Shown: piece after piece, positions 8,713-16,761 of the stretch
How positions within the stretch are numbered: position 1 is the first letter of the stretch
Layout of the letters: each line of letters begins with the position of its first letter
Assembly (NCBI RefSeq): GCF_015207065.1
Contig: NZ_JADEXP010000028.1
Span: 1 to 32,462 of the forward strand
Source: Leptolyngbya cf. ectocarpi LEGE 11479
Lineage (GTDB): Bacteria; Cyanobacteriota; Cyanobacteriia; Phormidesmidales; Phormidesmidaceae
Reading direction: 5' to 3'
DNA length: 32,462 nucleotides
Position numbers and translations under genes: made by a program
The notes under the pieces: model-generated
Database searches by the model: none
Told to the model about the DNA's origin: nothing
Seen by the model: the letters and a program-made list of their open reading frames with translations, nothing else

Positions 8713-9441
8713 CTAACGACGACGTAGACGAACCAGACCCAGCATACTCATACCAATGATGGCAGTCACCCCCATAGGCTCTGGAACATCAGTCGCATCA
8801 GGGTCTGAGTTCGTTAATCCCTTAATGGCAATCACAACATCATTAAAATCTCGATCATTTAAACGACCAGAGCGATCTTCAAAGCCCAATAGCAAAAAAT
8901 CACCTGACTCATAGGCCGCAATATGGTCCTCACCATCAGGATTACTGGCAGAATCAATCCCATAGAGATTGCCATCGGCCTGTAGAAAGACATTTAAGAT
9001 AGTACCGCTCGCAAACTCACCCAGTTGCTTACCCTCCCCCAGCGACAGGAGGCCATCTGCTTCAGGGATCAAACTATTAGGTGATGCAATATCATCCCAA
9101 ATTGTCTCTAAGCTACCCCCAGCATCCGTTGAATAAAAAAGCTCCCCCCTGACAGCCGCCCCGTCATTAACAAAGAAAACCTCAATATTTTCTGCCCCTG
9201 TTTCCCAAGTCACATCATCGAGACTCACAGGGTTTAGAGCCGATTCCTCAATGGCCAACCGCTCTTCATTAGTCGCCAACTGATTAAATAACATCCATTG
9301 GTCATAACTGAGGCCATATTTACCCCCTAGCTGATTTTCATAATCAGCTCGATTGAGGTTTGCAGCCCAAGCATCTTGAGTTAAGCCTGTAATGGCAACG
9401 GCAGCGGCGCATACCGATGTTAATACGTTTATAAACTTCAT
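8713..9441 (-). CDS. DUF4114 domain PEP-CTERM exported protein
   Basis: A 242-residue secreted protein. It has a signal peptide (MKFINVLTSVCAAAVAITGLTQDAWA), a middle domain with the DUF4114 signature GFED followed by RDFNDVVIAI near residues 190-207, and a C-terminal PEP-CTERM sorting signal: VPEP, a hydrophobic helix and an RLRRR tail. PEP-CTERM proteins are processed by an exosortase and usually released into or anchored in extracellular polysaccharide. I chose the ATG at 9441 because AGGGG (9450-9454) lies 8 nt upstream; a GTG at 9450 would extend it by three residues but overlaps that site. No exosortase gene is in the window. Two palindromes lie upstream (see 9483-9532). Confidence 0.85.
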   Translation of the reverse strand: MKFINVLTSVCAAAVAITGLTQDAWAANLNRADYENQLGGKYGLSYDQWMLFNQLATNEERLAIEESALNPVSLDDVTWETGAENIEVFFVNDGAAVRGELFYSTDAGGSLETIWDDIASPNSLIPEADGLLSLGEGKQLGEFASGTILNVFLQADGNLYGIDSASNPDGEDHIAAYESGDFLLLGFEDRSGRLNDRDFNDVVIAIKGLTNSDPDATDVPEPMGVTAIIGMSMLGLVRLRRR

Positions 9442-9482
9442 GGTCATCACCCCTGTCTTGGCAAAAAAGAAAAACCTTGATC

Positions 9483-9532
9483 AACACGTGTTCTGCCACG
9501 ATCTAAGTAAAAAAAGATACTGAATGACGTCA
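9483..9532 (-). promoter_or_regulatory. Two short perfect palindromes upstream of the PEP-CTERM gene
   Basis: AACACGTGTT (9483-9492) and TGACGTCA (9525-9532) are both perfect palindromes within 90 bp upstream of the ATG at 9441. They could be operator sites for dimeric regulators of this divergently placed gene. No regulator is known to me for them; short palindromes also occur by chance. Confidence 0.3.
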
Positions 9533-9687
9533 GTGTGACTATCGATTTCTGTCGTTGAAGTCATGCCACAATCAAGGCCAAATCTTTATGGATAATGAAC
9601 CAGCCAGTCAGTGTTAATCACGACACCAGGACTACGTCGGATAGCTATTTCTCTCCCAGCCCAAGTGATAACGCCAGATGGTGCCCC

Positions 9688-9750
9688 TGTAGAGATGTAG
9701 GCACTCCCTGTGCAAGTCCTTGCGCCTCAGGCCATTGCCTATGTAGAGAT
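9688..9750 (+). other. Potentially structured RNA element upstream of ffh
   Basis: An outer stem can form between 9695-9703 (ATGTAGGCA) and 9736-9744 (TGCCTATGT; seven Watson-Crick and two G-U pairs). Inside it a second hairpin forms between 9710-9715 (GTGCAA) and 9720-9725 (TTGCGC) with a 4-nt loop. The 9-mer TGTAGAGAT occurs twice, at 9688-9696 and 9742-9750, flanking and partly overlapping the outer stem. It sits about 200 nt upstream of ffh on the same strand, so it may be part of a long leader or a small RNA. I do not recognise it as a known family. Confidence 0.3.
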
Positions 9751-9948
9751 AAAATTCACCGTAAATTCCACAGGGTATCCGTAATATCCATCTCGAAAAG
9801 CAGTCAATTTATCCATCCCTTCACCAAACTGCCTTAGGAATTTCACGTAGCGTTTTTACATCCCGATGAATATCTGGGGATGTTCGGTAGACGGGGGTAA
9901 AGCGATTAGTATGGATCAATACTCCGGTTATCAATTTCCCTCCTTCCC
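9751..9948 (+). other. Gene-free leader region of ffh with a 7-bp hairpin
   Basis: Together with 9451-9687 this makes 498 bp with no convincing gene between the PEP-CTERM gene and ffh. An 80-codon frame at 9595-9837 runs through the potentially structured element and is not believed. A hairpin ACATCCC (9858-9864) / GGGATGT (9877-9883) with a 12-nt loop lies 65 nt before the ffh start. Confidence 0.4.
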
Positions 9949-11430
9949 ATGTTTGAAGCCCTCTCAGAACGATTTGAATCCGCATGGAAAACCCTACGCG
10001 GCCAAGATAAAATCTCTGACGCCAACATCAAAGAGGCGCTTCGGGAAGTTAGACGCGCACTGCTAGAAGCTGATGTCAGCTTTAACGTAGTCAAAGATTT
10101 TGTAGCCGACGTACAAGAAAAAGCTCAGGGTGCCGAGGTCGTCAGTGGAGTAGCCCCAGACCAACAGTTCATCAAAATTGTTTACGACGAACTGGTTGCC
10201 CTCATGGGGGATGCCAATGAGCCCCTAGCAGACGCCAGGAAAAAGCCTACCGTGGTGTTAATGGCTGGTTTGCAGGGTACGGGTAAAACCACCGCATCAG
10301 CTAAATTAGCTCTCCACCTACGTAAGCAAGAACGCTCAGCCATGTTGGTGGCAACCGATGTCTACCGTCCGGCGGCTGTAGATCAGCTAATCACCCTGGG
10401 AAAACAAATCGGTGTACCCGTGTTTGAAATGGGCACCGCCGCCAACCCCGTCGATATTGCCAAAGCCGGGATTGCCAAAGCCAAAGAAGACGGTATCGAT
10501 ACGGTCATTGTCGATACAGCGGGTCGACTACAAATCGATCAAGACATGATGGCTGAGCTGGAGCAAATCAAAACAGCCATTAACCCTAATGAAGTCCTGC
10601 TGGTAGTCGACGCCATGACAGGACAAGAAGCCGCCACCCTAACCCAAACATTTCATGGCCAGATTGGGATTACTGGCGCTATCTTGACCAAAATGGATGG
10701 CGATTCTCGTGGTGGAGCCGCCCTATCGATTCGGCAAATTTCAGGGCAACCCATTAAATTTATTGGTATCGGTGAAAAGGTAGAAGCACTACAGCCCTTC
10801 TATCCTGACCGCATGGCCTCTCGTATCTTGGGCATGGGAGATGTCCTCACCCTGGTAGAAAAGGCCCAGGAAGAAGTGGACATTGCCGATGCCGAGCAGC
10901 TGCAAGCCAAAATTTTAGAAGCCCGGTTTGACTTTAACGACTTTCTCAAGCAAACCCGCTTGATGAAAAACATGGGTTCGTTAACCGGCATCATGAAATT
11001 GATTCCGGGCATGTCTAACAAGCTGTCAGCCGACCAGCTACAGCAGGGGGAAACCCAGCTGCGACGTTGTGAAGCCATGATCAACTCCATGACCAAGCAG
11101 GAACGGGAAGATCCCGATCTGCTAGCAAATTCCCCCAGTCGTCGTCGCCGCATTGCCAAGGGATCCGGTTATGCTGACCGCGATATTAGTAAACTGGTCA
11201 GCGATTTCCAAAAAATGCGTTCAATGATGAAGCAAATGGGCCAGGGTGGTGGCATGCCCGGCATGGGTGGCGGATTCCCAGGCATGGGCGGATTCCCAGG
11301 TATGGGCGGCGGTATGCCGGACGGCATGCCCGGCATGGGCGGTGGTGGTCGCCCTGGTTTTCGTGGTTACAGCGGTGGCCCCAAAAAGAACAAAAAAAAG
11401 AAAAAGAAAAAAGGCTTTGGCACCCTTTAG
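9949..11430 (+). CDS. ffh: Signal recognition particle protein Ffh (SRP54 GTPase)
   Basis: A 493-residue protein with the N domain (about 1-95), the SRP GTPase G domain (G1 GLQGTGKTT at 107-115, G3 DTAGR at 189-193, G4 TKMD at 247-250 followed by GDSRGGAAL) and the methionine-rich M domain from about 325, which includes the 4.5S RNA-binding GSG motif (IAKGSGY). It binds signal sequences and directs ribosomes to the membrane receptor FtsY; in cyanobacteria this serves both plasma and thylakoid membranes. The C-terminus is unusual in being a run of GMPGMGG-type repeats (about 425-475) followed by a lysine-rich tail (KKNKKKKKKKG). The P-loop has Thr where many Ffh proteins have Ser or Ala. Confidence 0.97.
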   Translation: MFEALSERFESAWKTLRGQDKISDANIKEALREVRRALLEADVSFNVVKDFVADVQEKAQGAEVVSGVAPDQQFIKIVYDELVALMGDANEPLADARKKPTVVLMAGLQGTGKTTASAKLALHLRKQERSAMLVATDVYRPAAVDQLITLGKQIGVPVFEMGTAANPVDIAKAGIAKAKEDGIDTVIVDTAGRLQIDQDMMAELEQIKTAINPNEVLLVVDAMTGQEAATLTQTFHGQIGITGAILTKMDGDSRGGAALSIRQISGQPIKFIGIGEKVEALQPFYPDRMASRILGMGDVLTLVEKAQEEVDIADAEQLQAKILEARFDFNDFLKQTRLMKNMGSLTGIMKLIPGMSNKLSADQLQQGETQLRRCEAMINSMTKQEREDPDLLANSPSRRRRIAKGSGYADRDISKLVSDFQKMRSMMKQMGQGGGMPGMGGGFPGMGGFPGMGGGMPDGMPGMGGGGRPGFRGYSGGPKKNKKKKKKKGFGTL

Positions 11431-11523
11431 CCCGTCTAGCACATCCATCTAATCGAAAGAGTCGCCATAGGGTCGATCTGGGCAACCTAGTCGGCATAAG
11501 TTGAAGCCACGTTTATCACACAT

Positions 11524-12129
11524 ATGAAAAAGCAGATTGGCCTTGGTTTACTTGCCTTGGGTATTGGTTTGCCCTGCTGGCTGTCCGGTAGTCCTAGCTA
11601 TGGTTTGCCAGGATACTCCGTCAACGAGACGAAAACTTGGATGCAGGGACACCCCACGCTACGTGCCGATAGTCGTGAAGGACTGCGAGTGCATCGAGCC
11701 GATATTCCCTCTCGTCGCTTTACCTTTCAAGCCAGCGTTTTTCCCATCGGTGGCTTTCAACAAAGTGGAGATAGTTCGATATGGTCTGCTTCTAATAGGC
11801 AACCCAATCTCAGCATCATCCGTCGCGAAGAATTTTCCCTAGTGGACTACGACGAACCGGTCACCATTACACGTTTAGAAGAATCCCTACGCACTATCTA
11901 TGGGCCAGAAACCTATGCCGACTATCGTCGAGCAGAGATCATTGATGGCTACATAACTGAAGTCCGTGGAATTCAAGGTGAGGTGCGTCTAGGGACTCTC
12001 TATGCCTACTGGGTTGAGATTACACCTGATGTAAATGGGGTAGCTACCATAGGTAAACTAAATGTCATTCTTCCTGAAGACGTAACCCGCTTACAAAGCT
12101 ACCTCCAGCAACAGGCCGCCTTTAGATAA
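11524..12129 (+). CDS. Secreted protein of unknown function
   Basis: A 201-residue protein with an N-terminal signal peptide (MKKQIGLGLLALGIGLPCWLSGSPSYG) and no other hydrophobic segment, so probably periplasmic or lumenal. The mature part looks like a conserved soluble domain of mixed beta strands; I do not recognise a named family. It begins 93 bp after ffh and could be read through from it. Its TAA at 12127-12129 is only 4 bp from the stop of the convergent hpsE gene, leaving no room for a separate terminator. Confidence 0.7.
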   Translation: MKKQIGLGLLALGIGLPCWLSGSPSYGLPGYSVNETKTWMQGHPTLRADSREGLRVHRADIPSRRFTFQASVFPIGGFQQSGDSSIWSASNRQPNLSIIRREEFSLVDYDEPVTITRLEESLRTIYGPETYADYRRAEIIDGYITEVRGIQGEVRLGTLYAYWVEITPDVNGVATIGKLNVILPEDVTRLQSYLQQQAAFR

Positions 12130-12133
12130 TCGT

Positions 12134-13171
12134 TCAATTTTGCAGCCGCTGTTTGAGACTGCGCTGGGTCATAAACAAAGGACTGATCAGGCTAGCTGTG
12201 TACAGCGTCAGTTCACAGGCTGCCACGTCGTCATGGATAACGTCTTGGCGATAGCGAAGACAGTGAACCAATATCTTGCGGATATCATTCAGGCTGTACA
12301 GCAGCAGCATCGGCAGCCGTTGCCACGGGGAAATGCTCAACATGCGAGTACGATGGCGACTGAGCCCAATACCTCGACAAAGCTTTTGGAGGTATGGACG
12401 AGTCAACCGCACACTAGGAATTTGATGTTGTAATCGCATGTTGGGGTTATACCACACCTCCCATCCAGCTCGTTGAATATGTAAAATCGACTCCGTATCC
12501 TCACCAGTGAGCATACTAGTGCCTGTACGTCCGGTGAGGACAAGTTCTTCAGGAACGTGGTCCATCCAGACTTGGCGTCTGACGACCATTCCTGCTGATG
12601 GTGGAATCACCTTTTGCTTAGGCTCATACATCAGTGGTTGGGAGCCCCGTTCGGTCAGTGCTAAGAGGGCTGCAATCCGTTCAAAATTTTTTGGGGGATC
12701 AGTTTCAAAACTACCTTGAATGCGGCTAGCAACGACACCAGCCTGCGGATACTCTTGGGCAAACCGATAGGCGGAAATCAGCCAAGTCATACCCGGCAGA
12801 GTATCGTCATCTAAAAATCCCACTAGTGGACTGGCGGCAAGCTGAATAGCTTTTTGCCGAGCGTAGCCAGCACCTTGTCTGGTTTCCAACGCGTAGCGTA
12901 ATGGAATATGTCGGCTCCACCCACGCTGATACTGTTGGACAATAGCCGCAGTATTGTCTGTACTGTTATTGTCAACAATAATGACTTCCCAACTAAGGTC
13001 ATCGGTATTGAGCTGCCAGCACAGACATTCTAAAACAGCCGCCAAACGGTTACCACCGTTGTAGGTAGGGATAGCTACCGAAAAATCTAACCTAATCTTT
13101 TCGGGAAAGAATCGACTAAATACATGTCTTAATCCAACTAGGCGTTCGACATTTTTTAATCCGTTGATCAT
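12134..13171 (-). CDS. hpsE: Hormogonium polysaccharide biosynthesis-type glycosyltransferase HpsE (GT2)
   Basis: A 345-residue family-2 glycosyltransferase with a GT-A fold. The start of the domain is FSVAIPTYNGGNRL (30-43), followed by VDNNSTDNT (66-74), ETRQGAGYARQKAI (96-109) and the metal-binding DDD (121-123). The later segments KNFERIAALLALTERGS, IPPSAGMVVRR and GEDTESILHIQRAGWEVWY match what I know of HpsE, which in Nostoc belongs to the hps locus making the motility-associated hormogonium polysaccharide. No other hps gene is visible here, so this may be an HpsE-family enzyme serving another polysaccharide. No membrane segments are evident. It faces the upstream unknown gene convergently with a 4-bp gap. 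Confidence 0.82.
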   Translation of the reverse strand: MINGLKNVERLVGLRHVFSRFFPEKIRLDFSVAIPTYNGGNRLAAVLECLCWQLNTDDLSWEVIIVDNNSTDNTAAIVQQYQRGWSRHIPLRYALETRQGAGYARQKAIQLAASPLVGFLDDDTLPGMTWLISAYRFAQEYPQAGVVASRIQGSFETDPPKNFERIAALLALTERGSQPLMYEPKQKVIPPSAGMVVRRQVWMDHVPEELVLTGRTGTSMLTGEDTESILHIQRAGWEVWYNPNMRLQHQIPSVRLTRPYLQKLCRGIGLSRHRTRMLSISPWQRLPMLLLYSLNDIRKILVHCLRYRQDVIHDDVAACELTLYTASLISPLFMTQRSLKQRLQN

Positions 13172-13340
13172 TCACAAACAGCCCAGAGAATTCTTTTATA
13201 AGAGCGTCTAGCCCGCTATCACGACCAGCTGACACTATTTTCAGAATTCCCATGAACAGAATTAATGTTACGAATGACCAACCACAATCCAACTGTTTAC
13301 GCAGTTTTCACCAGAGTGCTCTGTAACTTAGAAAATTCAA

Positions 13341-13413
<73 letters not shown>

Positions 13414-13762
13414 CTACATATAACTCAACAGTAGCTCAATTAGACCGAACGAGATGGATGATGAATCAGTGCTATTTTGATGCAAATGTTGAATACAGTC
13501 TATAGGTTTAGGGGATGCTGACCACAATCTATCATGTCTACGAAGAGTCTAGAATACAGGCTCTGTGACCGGATAACAGCGAACTGGGTAAGCTGGGGTC
13601 ACAAAATGGTTTTAGTCAACGGTTTTCTACTATCGTATTTCTACTAACGTAGTGAGTTAGGTCGAACTTACTGACAGTGACAGAAAAGCAGATTGGCTAG
13701 GGATTCATTCGCTAGGGTTAATAGTGTTTTGGCTCCTCGGGTTAGCATTTATCAGCGGCACT
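13414..13762. other. About 350 bp without a gene between tRNA-Arg and the next CDS
   Basis: This should hold the divergent promoters of tRNA-Arg (minus) and of the gene at 13763 (plus). I see TTATAT shortly upstream of the tRNA on the minus strand as a possible -10 element without a convincing -35, and nothing else. Confidence 0.3.
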
Positions 13763-14434
13763 ATGTTCATCTTAAAGCGCCAGGATGTGGAAATCGGCAG
13801 TTTTCAGCATCCGTCTAAAGAGCAAAAAATTCCGATTTTGTCTTATCAAGGGCAGACGTTTCGCCTGTTGAGTGTTTTTAATGCGGCCCAAGAAGAGGAT
13901 GCCCGTAGCCTTTGGCGTGAGCTAACGGACAATCGTGGGAAAGCCTGTGTGCTACTCGAAGAGCCAGAGCGCTTTAGTGTATGGGGAAAGATTCAGCTAG
14001 AACACATTTCCTCAGAGGACACGGCGTCAAGAGATACGGCGGCTGGTGTAAGCAACGTATTTGTGAAAGCTGGGGTGCTGATTATTCAGGCGATGTATGA
14101 AGATATCGAAGATTTGATGGGCACTAAGCAAGCTAAACGCTTTGAAGGCGATCTGGCAACGCTCGGGCAACAGCTACGCCTCCCTCAAATGTCATCTGAA
14201 GAGTCAGTAACTAGTTTGCTGAAATTGGATCCCTTGTCTGCATCATTACCCCCGTGGCAGACCAATCATCTCAATGGCATATTTAAAGAACTCCACCGCA
14301 TTGGTAGAAATTATTTTGGCCGTTCTAACTTTACAGAACGAGCTTTGGAAGCATTAGACGATCTGCCTTCTACTGAACGGGATACTTTTTTGACATGGTT
14401 GAAACAGCTCTCTAGCGGTCAGCTTTGGCAGTAG
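13763..14434 (+). CDS. Npun_F0813-type conserved cyanobacterial protein
   Basis: A 223-residue soluble protein from MFILKRQDVEI. The stretches ILSYQGQTFRLLSVF, EEDARSLWRELTDNRGKACVLLEEPERFSVWGK and the C-terminal LDDLPSTERDTFLTWLKQL match a cyanobacterium-restricted family that I recall as Npun_F0813; its function is unknown. I prefer the ATG at 13763 because the homologues I remember begin MFILKR; a GTG at 13724, preceded by AGGG, would add 13 mostly hydrophobic residues. The C-terminal half is predicted helical. It stands alone, with a 280-bp gap before the next gene. Confidence 0.72.
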   Translation: MFILKRQDVEIGSFQHPSKEQKIPILSYQGQTFRLLSVFNAAQEEDARSLWRELTDNRGKACVLLEEPERFSVWGKIQLEHISSEDTASRDTAAGVSNVFVKAGVLIIQAMYEDIEDLMGTKQAKRFEGDLATLGQQLRLPQMSSEESVTSLLKLDPLSASLPPWQTNHLNGIFKELHRIGRNYFGRSNFTERALEALDDLPSTERDTFLTWLKQLSSGQLWQ

Positions 14435-14714
14435 TCATAAAATGGGCATTGCTTTTTTTTGCAAACCTTGGTTTTTGGCCTAAAGTTTGGGTATGCTGCG
14501 TGTGCGCAAAGCCTGTCCCGATAAAGCTTGGTTATTTCTTTAACTGTGGTCAGTCTTGACTTCAGTTGCGCGGTATTCTGGGCTTAGCTGTACTCACCAT
14601 TGGCTAGTTGGTTGTGACTGCGGCTGGGTTAATGTTTTGTCCTTGGTTTTAGATGGGTAGTCACTCATACCCATCGGTTTTATCTTTGGTGTTATTTCAT
14701 TTGGGAGTAGAGCT
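14435..14714. other. 280-bp gap between two conserved unknowns
   Basis: Gene-free on both strands. T8 at about 14452-14459 follows the preceding gene but without a convincing stem, so I do not call a terminator. The last 15 bases hold the GGGAG ribosome-binding site for the TTG start at 14715. Confidence 0.3.
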
Positions 14715-15731
14715 TTGACTCAGTCCTCCAAGGCTTCTAAAGCCAACTCAGGCCAGTCTACTTTGATTCTTTGCCTTGGCTGGGGCATTATTTCCATCAT
14801 TTTCTTTTTACTGTTTGGAGCGCTCGCACCCGGAGAAGATGCGCGACCGGACTGGTTTTTAACATCGATTAATTTTTTAGAGATTTTTGCTTTTCTTTTA
14901 GCGGCTTTTCTCTGTTTTCGAAATTCTGGCAGTTCGCAGATTATTAGTGGTCGAACTGTCTGGTTATCTCTGGGAATTGGCATGCTGGCCTATGCTGCGG
15001 GAACCGTTTTCTTTTTCTTGTGGGGTACGGTTTGGGGCTTGGATCCTTCTGTATCTATGGGCGACGGTTTTTATTTTATTAGCTATGTCGCCATGATCGT
15101 GGGTATGCTGTTGGCTGCTTTGCCACGCCGTATTGACCTGAGCGTGCCGCAGTGGGTGATGATTTTCGCAATTGGTGCGGCGGGAATCTTTCTGGCCTGT
15201 ATTCTGAACTTTGGCTGGCCGTCAGCGGCGGCTCAGATATTGCCACAGCCGGCTATGGCTGCAGAAATACAGCTGGCGCAAGCACCTCCCGAATCAGACC
15301 CTGTGGTGGAACCGGCAGAAAACGCCGCTGAAGTTGAAGAAACGACTGACGATGCGGCTGAGGATGAAGTTGTGGCTGGTTTGTTACCGGCTCCAGGGTG
15401 GGCTCAGGCATTGGATCAGGGGCTAGAGCGATTTGAGGATCCGGTCACACTAATGTATGTTCTGGCGGATTGCGTTTTAGTCGTAATTGCGGCAGCGCTG
15501 CTGGTGGCATTTTGGGGGGGACGGTTTTCCCAGTCTTGGAAACTGATTGCGATCGCAACCTTCTGTCTATACATCGCCGATATGGCCTTTGCCGCTGTGG
15601 GCGATAACTATATCGAAGGAGCCCTATGGGAAGTCTTCTGGATTTTATCGGCCCTCTTCTTTGCCGCTGGAGCCGCCATCGAATATGACGTTTCTAAACG
15701 GTCGCGTCGGGGATCGCGTCGTCGGGCATGA
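14715..15731 (+). CDS. Multi-pass membrane protein of unknown function with an acidic loop
   Basis: A 338-residue protein with about eight hydrophobic segments (roughly 17-37, 51-68, 82-106, 119-137, 147-166, 244-266, 274-297 and 305-322). Between the fifth and sixth lies a 75-residue hydrophilic insertion (170-243) rich in Ala, Pro, Glu and Asp with a strongly acidic core (VEETTDDAAEDEVV). The C-terminus is very basic (KRSRRGSRRRA) and should be cytoplasmic. The start is TTG at 14715, supported by GGAG seven bases upstream. I do not recognise the family; the seven/eight-helix arrangement recalls sensor membrane domains, but no signalling domain follows. Confidence 0.68.
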   Translation: MTQSSKASKANSGQSTLILCLGWGIISIIFFLLFGALAPGEDARPDWFLTSINFLEIFAFLLAAFLCFRNSGSSQIISGRTVWLSLGIGMLAYAAGTVFFFLWGTVWGLDPSVSMGDGFYFISYVAMIVGMLLAALPRRIDLSVPQWVMIFAIGAAGIFLACILNFGWPSAAAQILPQPAMAAEIQLAQAPPESDPVVEPAENAAEVEETTDDAAEDEVVAGLLPAPGWAQALDQGLERFEDPVTLMYVLADCVLVVIAAALLVAFWGGRFSQSWKLIAIATFCLYIADMAFAAVGDNYIEGALWEVFWILSALFFAAGAAIEYDVSKRSRRGSRRRA

Positions 15732-15795
15732 CACCACGCCTAAACCTGGCATACTAGAGAGACATTTTTACTAGCCCTTGTGGGTTGTTGCGAGT

Positions 15796-16752
15796 ATGGC
15801 ACCGCGCAAACTGTCTGACGCTGATAAACGTGATGTACTTGAAATATATCGGCAGCCAGGGGAAACCACCTCTACCATTGCCAAACGCTATAGCGTTAGC
15901 ACAAGTACCATTAGCCGTATTCTGAAAACACAGCTGCCCGACGAGGAATATCGGGCACTTATTGCCCAAAAACGGTCAGGCCCATCGGAAAAGCCAGTTA
16001 TTTCAGCGCCAAAACTGACCGACGAGAAGTCTAAGCCAGAGAAGCCTGTCCGTCGCGTTCGTACGAGATCGCGAACGAAGGACGATGCTCGCAAGTCCCA
16101 AGATGATGGTCAGTTGGTATTACTGAATGAGGAGGATACAGAGGAGAAGGTCACAGAGGAGAAGGTCACAGAGGAGAAGGCTCCTATACCCCCACCGCGA
16201 AAGCGAGATAATGTATCGGCTGTGACCGAATCGCGCACTGGGTCCGATGAGCATCGTCAGGATGATATTGAAGACGCGGAACTCGACGACGAGGACCTAG
16301 ACGACGAGCTTGACGAGGACTTAGACGACCTTGATAGCGAACTCGATGACGACTTTGGCGATGACGACGAAGACGAAGACGATGAAGACGACGACGATGA
16401 TGACGGTGATGCCTCTGAATCCGGGCTATTAGGAACGGCTGTAGAGATTATGCCCCTATCGGATGCCGTATTTCCCCGGACCTGTTATCTAGTCGTTGAT
16501 CGCTTGTCTGAGCTGATTACCCATCCTTTAAAGGAATTTGCTGAACTCGGTGACGTTCCGGCGGAGCAGGAATCAGCCCTGACCTTACCGGTATTTGACA
16601 ATCATCGCGTGGCCCGACGCTTTTCACGCCGCAACCAGCGGGTAATCAAGGTACCGGACGGTCAGCTAATTACCAAGGCGACGTCTTATCTACAGGCGAA
16701 GGGGATCACCCATTTATTAATCGATGGCAATATCTATTCGCTCTTGGGTTAG
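15796..16752 (+). CDS. HTH-domain protein with long acidic low-complexity region
   Basis: A 318-residue protein. Residues 1-60 hold a resolvase/transposase-like helix-turn-helix (KLSDADKRDVLEIYRQPG, then STIAKRYSVSTSTISRIL), suggesting DNA binding. About 60-205 is low complexity: a basic segment (RRVRTRSRTK), three TEEK(V/A) repeats, and a run of almost only Asp/Glu (about 155-205). The C-terminal 105 residues form a folded domain (EIMPLSDAVFPRTCYLVVDRLSELI to IDGNIYSLLG) that I associate with a cyanobacterium-conserved unknown. I chose the ATG at 15796; an upstream TTG at 15778 adds six residues. It is probably a regulator, but no target is evident. The stop is 9 bp from the convergent Nudix gene. 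Confidence 0.72.
   Translation: MAPRKLSDADKRDVLEIYRQPGETTSTIAKRYSVSTSTISRILKTQLPDEEYRALIAQKRSGPSEKPVISAPKLTDEKSKPEKPVRRVRTRSRTKDDARKSQDDGQLVLLNEEDTEEKVTEEKVTEEKAPIPPPRKRDNVSAVTESRTGSDEHRQDDIEDAELDDEDLDDELDEDLDDLDSELDDDFGDDDEDEDDEDDDDDDGDASESGLLGTAVEIMPLSDAVFPRTCYLVVDRLSELITHPLKEFAELGDVPAEQESALTLPVFDNHRVARRFSRRNQRVIKVPDGQLITKATSYLQAKGITHLLIDGNIYSLLG
16138..16182 (+). repeat. Three tandem 15-bp repeats inside the HTH-protein gene
   Basis: ACAGAGGAGAAGGTC occurs at 16138-16152 and 16153-16167, with a third copy at 16168-16182 differing at its last two bases. In frame it encodes TEEKV-TEEKV-TEEKA. Whole-codon repeats like this can change copy number without breaking the frame. Confidence 0.9.
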
Positions 16753-16761
16753 CATTTTTTC

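Noticed and set aside
9595-9837. 80-codon cysteine-containing frame upstream of ffh
   Set aside because: The cysteines fall in a short stretch that coincides with the potentially structured element; no ribosome-binding site at proper distance and low-complexity character. Kept as leader sequence.
10800-11159. Long minus-strand frames inside ffh, groEL and other conserved genes
   Set aside because: They are antisense shadows of strongly conserved coding sequence (for example also 29260-29454 and 29959-30249).
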